Shown here piece by piece: positions 6,066 to 11,027 of a stretch of DNA of 11,027 bases. The notes beneath the pieces were generated by a model, which ran no database searches, had not been told where the DNA came from, and worked only from the letters and a program-made list of their open reading frames with translations. Position 1 is the first letter of the stretch. Each line of letters opens with the position of its first letter. The DNA lies in assembly GCA_001603685.1 (NCBI GenBank), contig LUZO01000207.1, positions 1 through 11,027 of the forward strand, written 5' to 3'. The stretch is from Bacteroidales bacterium Bact_23 (GTDB lineage Bacteria > Bacteroidota > Bacteroidia > Bacteroidales > Lentimicrobiaceae). A program made the position numbers and the translations under genes.

Positions 6066-7000
6066 TGATGCAGGCTCCATATTCTGCTTATGCCAGGGGC
6101 AAACTGCTGATTACCGGTGAATATCTGGTGCTTTACGGAGCGCCGGCGCTGGCAGTGCCGCTGAAAACAGGGCAGGAGCTGCAACTTCTTGATAGTGCGG
6201 AGCAGGGCATCCTGAAGTGGGAGGCAAAAGACACCTCCGGGCTGTGGTTTACCGCCGCCATCGGCTTGCCGGATCTCAGTATTATTGAAACTACCGATGC
6301 GGAGGTGGCCCGCAGGCTTGTTCGCCTGCTCGAAGCGGCAAGGTCGCTGAACGGGGATTTTCTCACCTCCGCTGAAGGAAAACGAATTGTAACCACACTG
6401 GGTTTCGATCGCCACTGGGGGCTGGGCAGCAGTTCAACCCTGACTGCTCTTATCGCCGGCCTGGCCGCAGCCGATGCCATGAAGCTGCACCGCCTGACAT
6501 CGAAAGGCTCGGGCTATGATGTTGCCTGCGCCCTGTCCGATGTACCGATCAGATACCGCTGGGATGCCGAAGCTCCCGAAATTCTTCCCGCAGATTTCAA
6601 CCCGCCGTTTGCCGGTGACCTTTATCTGATTTATCTGGATAAAAAGCAGGATTCAACGGCTGAGGTGGCGGCGTTTATGAAAAAGGATGCTTCCCTGCTG
6701 AAAAGCGAAATTGCCGAAATCGGAGCGCTGACAGATCGGATTATTCAGTGCGTTGATATAGAGTCGTTTAATGGATTAATCGAAAGACACGAAGAGATTA
6801 TTTCTGCCGTAACCGGCAAAGAAACCATAAAGAAAATGTATTTTAGCGGCTTCAAAGGAGCCGTTAAGTCGCTGGGCGCCTGGGGTGGCGATTTTATTCT
6901 TGCCGCCTCATCTGCGGGAGGTGATTATGTGTCGTCATACTTTGCCGCAAAAGGGCTGAAAACGGTGCTGGGCTTCCGCGAGATGGTAAAATTGCCATAA
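6065..7000 (+). CDS. GYDIA-type GHMP kinase, probable phosphomevalonate kinase role
   Basis: A small-molecule kinase of the GHMP superfamily. Counted from 6065 the product has 311 residues: an N-terminal substrate motif around YARGKLLITGEYLVLYGAPA (9-28), the ATP-binding loop GLGSSSTLTA (119-128), the signature GYDVACA (150-156), which gives the family its GYDIA name, and a C-terminal glycine motif WGGDFILA (273-280). The family is typical of Bacteroidota mevalonate clusters. The cluster already has mevalonate kinase and decarboxylase but no standard phosphomevalonate kinase, so phosphorylation of 5-phosphomevalonate is the likely role, by inference. GTG 6062, ATG 6065 and ATG 6068 are all possible starts. 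AAAAGGG (6056-6062) favours one of the ATGs, and 6065 overlaps the preceding TGA by one base, which suggests translational coupling. Confidence 0.88.
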   Translation: MMQAPYSAYARGKLLITGEYLVLYGAPALAVPLKTGQELQLLDSAEQGILKWEAKDTSGLWFTAAIGLPDLSIIETTDAEVARRLVRLLEAARSLNGDFLTSAEGKRIVTTLGFDRHWGLGSSSTLTALIAGLAAADAMKLHRLTSKGSGYDVACALSDVPIRYRWDAEAPEILPADFNPPFAGDLYLIYLDKKQDSTAEVAAFMKKDASLLKSEIAEIGALTDRIIQCVDIESFNGLIERHEEIISAVTGKETIKKMYFSGFKGAVKSLGAWGGDFILAASSAGGDYVSSYFAAKGLKTVLGFREMVKLP

Positions 7001-7025
7001 GCATCCGTTCATTAAAAGCGGAAAA

Positions 7026-8099
7026 ATGACCGAAACCGGAAACGAAAAGCATGGGGAAAGGGCGATTGCCTGCTGGAAGAGCCCTTCGAATATTGCCCTG
7101 ATCAAATACTGGGGCAAGCGCGGCAACCAGCTTCCCCGCAACGCCTCACTCAGCATTACCCTGAGCAATGCCTATACGGTTACCCGTGTGGAAGCGGCTC
7201 CGCTTGCACAGGCGGGCACCGGGCCTGAAGTGGAATTCCGTTTCGAAGGCGAACCGAACCCTGCCTTTGCTGCCAGGATTGAAAAATACCTGAAACAACT
7301 TACCGCTTATTTCGATTTCCTGCCGGATGTGAAGCTGTTGATCGAAACCGGAAACAGCTTTCCGCATTCCGCCGGGATTGCTTCGTCGGCTTCGGGGATG
7401 AGTGCGCTGGCGCTCTGCCTCTGTTCCATCGAAGCGCAACTGAAAGGGCAGCAAGAGGATGACACCTTTTTCCGGAAGGCCTCGCTCATCTCCCGTCTCG
7501 GTTCAGGAAGCGCCTGCCGTTCGGTTTTCGGCGGAATCACCGTTTGGGGAAGCCATCCCGCCATTGCCGGTTCGTCCGATGAGTATGCGGTACAGCTTGA
7601 TTTTGAGCTGCATCCCGTTTTCAGAGGGCTTATGGATGCTATTCTGATTGTTCATCCGGGCGAGAAAGGGGTTTCGAGCAGCAAGGGACATCAGCTGATG
7701 GAAGGCCACCCCTATGCCGAAGCCAGGTTTGCACATGCGGCAAAAAACCTTTCGGAGCTGGCCGGAGTGCTGAAATCGGGCGACTGGGATACATTTGCCG
7801 GTATCGTTGAAAATGAGGCGCTCAGCCTGCACGCCATGATGCTTACTTCCAGCCCGTGGTTTATGCTGATGCATCCCAACTCATTGATGATCATCAATGA
7901 AATAGAGAAATTCAGAAAACAAACCGGTACAAAAGTTTGTTTTACGCTTGACGCCGGGCCAAATATCCACCTGCTTTATCCTGCGGATGAGGCAGAACGC
8001 GTCGCTTCCCTGAAGGAAACCCTCAGACCGCACTGCCATAACGGCGTGATAATTGAGGATTTCATGGGGAATGGGCCCGAAAAATTAAGTTGCAGATAA
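7026..8099 (+). CDS. mvaD: Diphosphomevalonate decarboxylase
   Basis: ATP-dependent decarboxylation of 5-diphosphomevalonate to isopentenyl diphosphate, the last step of the classical mevalonate pathway, in the cytosol. The 357-residue product has the family hallmarks in order: SPSNIALIKYWGKR (19-32), LPRNASLSITL (36-46), the phosphate-binding loop FPHSAGIASSASG (112-124), GSGSACRSVFGG (159-170) with conserved R165, and TLDAGPN (307-313) with the catalytic aspartate D309. These residues correspond to the lysine, serine, arginine and aspartate known to matter in the yeast enzyme. Retention of D309 favours a true decarboxylase over a mevalonate 3-kinase. Bacteroidota members are sometimes given the looser name diphosphomevalonate/mevalonate 3,5-bisphosphate decarboxylase, so the precise substrate is not proven. 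It starts 25 bases after the GHMP kinase, with only a weak ribosome binding site. Confidence 0.93.
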   Translation: MTETGNEKHGERAIACWKSPSNIALIKYWGKRGNQLPRNASLSITLSNAYTVTRVEAAPLAQAGTGPEVEFRFEGEPNPAFAARIEKYLKQLTAYFDFLPDVKLLIETGNSFPHSAGIASSASGMSALALCLCSIEAQLKGQQEDDTFFRKASLISRLGSGSACRSVFGGITVWGSHPAIAGSSDEYAVQLDFELHPVFRGLMDAILIVHPGEKGVSSSKGHQLMEGHPYAEARFAHAAKNLSELAGVLKSGDWDTFAGIVENEALSLHAMMLTSSPWFMLMHPNSLMIINEIEKFRKQTGTKVCFTLDAGPNIHLLYPADEAERVASLKETLRPHCHNGVIIEDFMGNGPEKLSCR

Positions 8100-8109
8100 T
8101 CACAGATTA

Positions 8110-9087
8110 ATGAGAAATAAATCCGGGATTTTTTACGCGAAGATTCTTCTTTTCGGTGAGTACAGCATCCTTTGCGACTCAATGGCGCTTACCATTCCCT
8201 ACACCCATTTCAGGGGCGAACTGAGTTTCATCAACCAGGATAAATATACGGACTACGACTTTGCCGTTAGTTCCAACCGGCTGCTGAAGGAGTATGCCGA
8301 TCATATCCGCGGACTGAAGGAAGCGGGCGTCCTGAAGTGCAACTTCAATGTGGAAGGGTTTGAGCGTGACATCAGCAAAGGGCTCTATTTCGAGAGTACC
8401 ATTCCGCAGGGGTATGGGGTCGGAAGTTCGGGAGCTCTGGTGGCGGCGCTTTACGAAAAATATGTGCCCGACCACATCCGGGGCGACAGGCATCTGCCGG
8501 TTGAGGATGTGTTGAAACTGAAGGAAATATTTGCACAGCTTGAGTCCTATTTCCACGGCACCAGCTCGGGAATGGATCCGCTGAACTGCTACATCAAACA
8601 CCCGCTGCTTATTCAGAACCGCAAGGATGTGAGTATGGTGGGCATCCCGCGGAACAAGCACGACAAAAAAGGAGCCATTTTCCTGATCAACACCGGAAGC
8701 CCCGGAAAAACAGGCCCCCTGGTCAATATTTTCCTGGATAAATGTAAGATTGACGAGTTTATGTCGCGGGTGCGTGAGGAGATGATTCCGCTGAACGACA
8801 CCTGCATCCGCAGCCTGATAAAAGGGGAGACCCGCCGATTTTTCGAGGCACTGAAGGATCTCTCGCGTTTCCTCTACGATCATCTCGACCCGATGATTCC
8901 GGAGGCATTCAGAAAAATATGGAAATATGGCCTCGAAACCAGCACCTATTACCTGAAACTTTGCGGATCGGGCGGAGGCGGGTTCCTGCTGGGATTTACC
9001 GATGATTTCGAAAAGGCCAGAAAAGAGCTTCGTAACCAGAATGTTGAGATTATTCCGGTGTATAAAAACATAAGTGTGGATGAATAA
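8110..9087 (+). CDS. mvk: Mevalonate kinase (GHMP family)
   Basis: Phosphorylates mevalonate at O5 using ATP, the first kinase step after HMG-CoA reductase. The 325-residue product shows KILLFGEYSILCDS (11-24, motif 1), the ATP loop PQGYGVGSSGAL (99-110, motif 2), HGTSSGMDPLNC (149-160), in which D156 occupies the catalytic aspartate position of the usual HGxxSGxD, and KLCGSGGGGFLLG (283-295, motif 3). Motif 1 departs from the common GEHAVVYG form, and motif 2 has GVGSSG in place of GLGSSA; both fit the Bacteroidota branch as I remember it. It starts 10 bases after the decarboxylase stop codon, without a Shine-Dalgarno sequence, so it is very probably on the same transcript. Another GHMP sugar kinase is the main alternative, but the context makes that unlikely. 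Confidence 0.9.
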   Translation: MRNKSGIFYAKILLFGEYSILCDSMALTIPYTHFRGELSFINQDKYTDYDFAVSSNRLLKEYADHIRGLKEAGVLKCNFNVEGFERDISKGLYFESTIPQGYGVGSSGALVAALYEKYVPDHIRGDRHLPVEDVLKLKEIFAQLESYFHGTSSGMDPLNCYIKHPLLIQNRKDVSMVGIPRNKHDKKGAIFLINTGSPGKTGPLVNIFLDKCKIDEFMSRVREEMIPLNDTCIRSLIKGETRRFFEALKDLSRFLYDHLDPMIPEAFRKIWKYGLETSTYYLKLCGSGGGGFLLGFTDDFEKARKELRNQNVEIIPVYKNISVDE

Positions 9088-9123
9088 GCCGCTGCCGCAG
9101 CTATGCGGTGGAATGAACCTTTC

Positions 9124-9129
9124 GGAGAG
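9124..9129 (+). promoter_or_regulatory. Ribosome binding site deciding the adenine deaminase start
   Basis: GGAGAG lies six bases before the ATG at 9136. The upstream in-frame ATG at 9103 has no such element, and the 11 residues it would add are not part of the conserved family N-terminus. This favours 9136. Confidence 0.55.
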
Positions 9130-9135
9130 CCGGCC

Positions 9136-10788
9136 ATGAATGAGCAAAAACCTTCTTTTACGGTAAGCGGCAACATTGTGGATGTTGTTGCAGGCGAGAT
9201 ATTTCCCGGGCGCATAACGGTGAGCGACGGGGTGATTCAGTCGGTGGAAAGAACCGCCGGAGCCGGGAACCACTATATCCTTCCCGGATTGATTGACTCG
9301 CATGTGCATGTTGAAAGCTCCATGCTGCTGCCGTCGGAATTTGCCCGCCTGGCGGTGGTTCACGGTACTACGGCTACGGTTTCCGATCCCCATGAGATTG
9401 CCAATATCCTTGGCATTGAGGGGGTTAAGTTTATGATACGCAACGGGCAGAAAGTGCCTTTCAGATTCTATTTCGGGGCGCCATCGTGCGTGCCCGCCAC
9501 CCCTTTCGAGACTTCCGGCTCGGAGCTGGATGCCGGAGCGTTGGATGAGATGCTTTCGTGGCCCGAGATTTTCTACCTGGCCGAGATGATGAACTTCCCG
9601 GGCGTTTTGAGCGGCGATCCCGAAGTGATGGCCAAGCTGGCGCTGGCAAAGAAGTATGGCAAGCCGGTGGATGGCCACGCTCCCGGAGTGCTGGGCGATG
9701 AAGCTGCGCGGTATGCAGCCGCCGGAATCTCAACCGATCATGAGTGCTTTACCCGCGAAGAGGCCATTGACAAAATAAAGGCCGGCATGAAGGTGCTGGT
9801 GCGTGAAGGAAGCGCCGCCCGGAACTTCGATGAGCTGATCGGCCTGATTGAGGAGTATCCGGATCAGATTATGTTCTGTTCGGACGACAAACATCCGGAC
9901 GACCTGATCCGCGGCCACCTGAACCTGCTGGTGGTACGCGCCCTGAAGGCAGGTTACCGACTGATGGATGTATTGCGTGCCTGCACACTAAATCCGGTGA
10001 AGCATTACGGTCTGGATGCCGGGCTGCTGCAGCCGGGCGATAAGGCCGACTTCATCGTTATTGACGACCCGCAGAATTTTAAGGTTTACGAAACCTATAT
10101 CGGCGGCAGGAAGGTGGCTGAGCATGGCAAAACGCTGATCAGCAGCGTAAACGAAGAGCCGCCCAATCGCTTCAATGCGCTTCGCCTGACTCCTGAAATG
10201 CTCCGGGTTAAGGCTGAAGGCAACCGGATCAGGGTGATGCAGGCGTTTGACGGCCAGTTAATTACCGGAAGCAAAACCGTGGATGCCACCATTGAGAATG
10301 GCTTCGTTGTCAGCAATACGGGTGAAGATGTACTGAAAATTCTGGTGATGAACCGTTACACCCCCTCCGAACCGGTGGTTGGCTTTATTACGGGGTTTGG
10401 GCTGAAGCGGGGTGCCGTGGCCTCAACCGTAGCGCACGACAGCCACAACATCATAGCCGTGGGCGTTGACGACGAATCCCTGGCAAGAGCTGTGAATATG
10501 CTGATTGAAACAAAGGGAGGGATTACCTGCGCCGATGCTTCAGGGTCTGAAAAAGCGGAACTGGGTCTGCCTCTGCAGGTGGCAGGAATTATGTCGGCGG
10601 GCGATGGTTACAAGGTGGCGGAGGATTACGGGCGCATTAACCTAATGGTGAAGCGTTTCGGAACGGCACTTGAAGCGCCGTTTATGACCCTTTCGTTCAT
10701 GGCGCTGCTGGTAATTCCCGAACTGAAAATAAGCGATAAAGGGTTGTTCGACGGGAATGCATTCAGTTTTACCACGCTCTTCGCCTGA
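9136..10788 (+). CDS. ade: Adenine deaminase
   Basis: Metal-dependent amidohydrolase that converts adenine to hypoxanthine and ammonia in purine salvage. The 550-residue product (from 9136) has the normal family length and motif order: FTVSGNIVDV (8-17), the metal-binding DSHVHVESSM (54-63), SDPHEIANILG (83-93), GAPSCVPATPFE (114-125), EMMNFPGVLSGDP (150-162), DGHAPGVLG (179-187), STDHECFTREEA (199-210), FCSDDKHPDDL (247-257), TLNPVKHYGL (284-293), and the C-terminal domain signature GLKRGAVASTVAHDSHNI (422-439). Metal ligands are therefore H56, H58, H181, H202 and D250, or nearby residues by analogy. The gene follows mevalonate kinase with a gap of 48 bases (15 if the ATG at 9103 is used). 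It is likely to be co-transcribed, although the metabolic link to isoprenoids is not obvious. Confidence 0.95.
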   Translation: MNEQKPSFTVSGNIVDVVAGEIFPGRITVSDGVIQSVERTAGAGNHYILPGLIDSHVHVESSMLLPSEFARLAVVHGTTATVSDPHEIANILGIEGVKFMIRNGQKVPFRFYFGAPSCVPATPFETSGSELDAGALDEMLSWPEIFYLAEMMNFPGVLSGDPEVMAKLALAKKYGKPVDGHAPGVLGDEAARYAAAGISTDHECFTREEAIDKIKAGMKVLVREGSAARNFDELIGLIEEYPDQIMFCSDDKHPDDLIRGHLNLLVVRALKAGYRLMDVLRACTLNPVKHYGLDAGLLQPGDKADFIVIDDPQNFKVYETYIGGRKVAEHGKTLISSVNEEPPNRFNALRLTPEMLRVKAEGNRIRVMQAFDGQLITGSKTVDATIENGFVVSNTGEDVLKILVMNRYTPSEPVVGFITGFGLKRGAVASTVAHDSHNIIAVGVDDESLARAVNMLIETKGGITCADASGSEKAELGLPLQVAGIMSAGDGYKVAEDYGRINLMVKRFGTALEAPFMTLSFMALLVIPELKISDKGLFDGNAFSFTTLFA

Positions 10789-10793
10789 TTTCA

Positions 10794-10841
10794 ATATGGC
10801 CGGATTAACTCCGTTTGTCTGTAATCAGAAATATCTTTTTG
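10794..10841 (+). terminator. Weak terminator-like structure after adenine deaminase
   Basis: Nested inverted repeats follow the stop codon: ATAT (10794-10797 with 10831-10834) around GATTA/TAATC (10803-10807 with 10822-10826), followed by CTTTTTG (10835-10841). A further outer pair, GATTTCA/TGAAATC (10787-10793 with 10840-10846), encloses both. The stems are AT-rich with internal loops, so termination here is only a possibility. Confidence 0.3.
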
Positions 10842-10896
10842 AAATCACTTTCCATTAAAAATTCAGCCTGATTTAACTGAAACGGTTATTCCGGAG

Positions 10897-10962
10897 GCTA
10901 GGAATCTATTGATGCTGATAGGTAAATATTTTAATATCAACAATATAGATGCTTTCCTAAGC
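10897..10962. repeat. Imperfect 66-base inverted repeat downstream of ade
   Basis: Pairing runs GCT/AGC, GGAA/TTCC, TCTATTG with CAATATAGA (two extra bases), then GATA/TATC around an AT-rich loop. The arms are interrupted by small bulges. It lies in noncoding DNA; there is no T-run on either side and no match to a known RNA that I can recognise. Confidence 0.45.
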
Positions 10963-11027
10963 ACTTTCAGGTATTATAGACGGTGTTGTCACCTCTTCGT
11001 CTTAGCGGCTGAGTAATATTCAAGGAG

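Noticed and set aside
8179..9678. A 499-codon open frame on the - strand across mevalonate kinase and adenine deaminase
   Set aside because: Both + strand genes carry full family motifs in this interval. The antisense translation is rich in His, Arg and Gln with no recognisable domain, as expected for a shadow frame in codon-biased DNA.
1..11027. Mobile element, CRISPR array, toxin-antitoxin or defence system
   Set aside because: I saw no transposase, integrase, regularly spaced repeats, tRNA attachment site or recognised defence domain. Apart from the orphan ORF, the genes are core housekeeping or metabolic types.

Overview
The window looks like chromosomal DNA from a member of the phylum Bacteroidota, roughly half G+C. 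This rests on three things: TAnnTTTG-type promoter boxes upstream of two genes, a secreted DUF4468-like protein (a family I know mainly from this phylum), and mevalonate-pathway enzymes in the form I associate with Bacteroidota, including a GHMP kinase carrying a GYD(I/V)A motif. The class cannot be fixed from sequence alone.

Layout. (1) 12-1646: a complete groL chaperonin gene on the + strand, closed by a clear hairpin/T-run terminator; groS, if present, would lie just outside the window. (2) 1807-2355: a secreted DUF4468-like protein with its own promoter; its terminator appears to lie inside the 3' coding end of the next, convergent gene. (3) 2361-3812, - strand: a lipoprotein 5'-nucleotidase/metallophosphatase with both catalytic and substrate-binding domains in one chain. 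(4) 3813-4733: a 0.9-kb, AT-richer region holding one unrecognised 89-codon ORF (4209-4478), a short direct repeat and several weak inverted repeats. (5) 4734-10788: a tight + strand gene run of class II HMG-CoA reductase, GYDVA-type GHMP kinase, diphosphomevalonate decarboxylase, mevalonate kinase and adenine deaminase, with a 1-bp overlap or gaps of 10-48 bp. (6) 10789-11027: noncoding DNA with two imperfect inverted repeats, ending in a purine-rich sequence that could be the ribosome binding site of the next gene.

How the genes work together. The five-gene run makes isopentenyl diphosphate from HMG-CoA: reductase to mevalonate, mevalonate kinase to 5-phosphomevalonate, a second kinase to 5-diphosphomevalonate, then the decarboxylase. 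No textbook phosphomevalonate kinase is visible, and the GHMP kinase sits where that step is needed; this assignment is inference. HMG-CoA synthase and isopentenyl diphosphate isomerase are not in the window. Adenine deaminase is a purine-salvage enzyme that appears to be co-transcribed without an obvious metabolic link. I see no mobile element, CRISPR array, tRNA or rRNA, and no convincing novel defence or other undescribed system. The most interesting points are the non-canonical kinase, the orphan AT-rich ORF and the embedded terminator.
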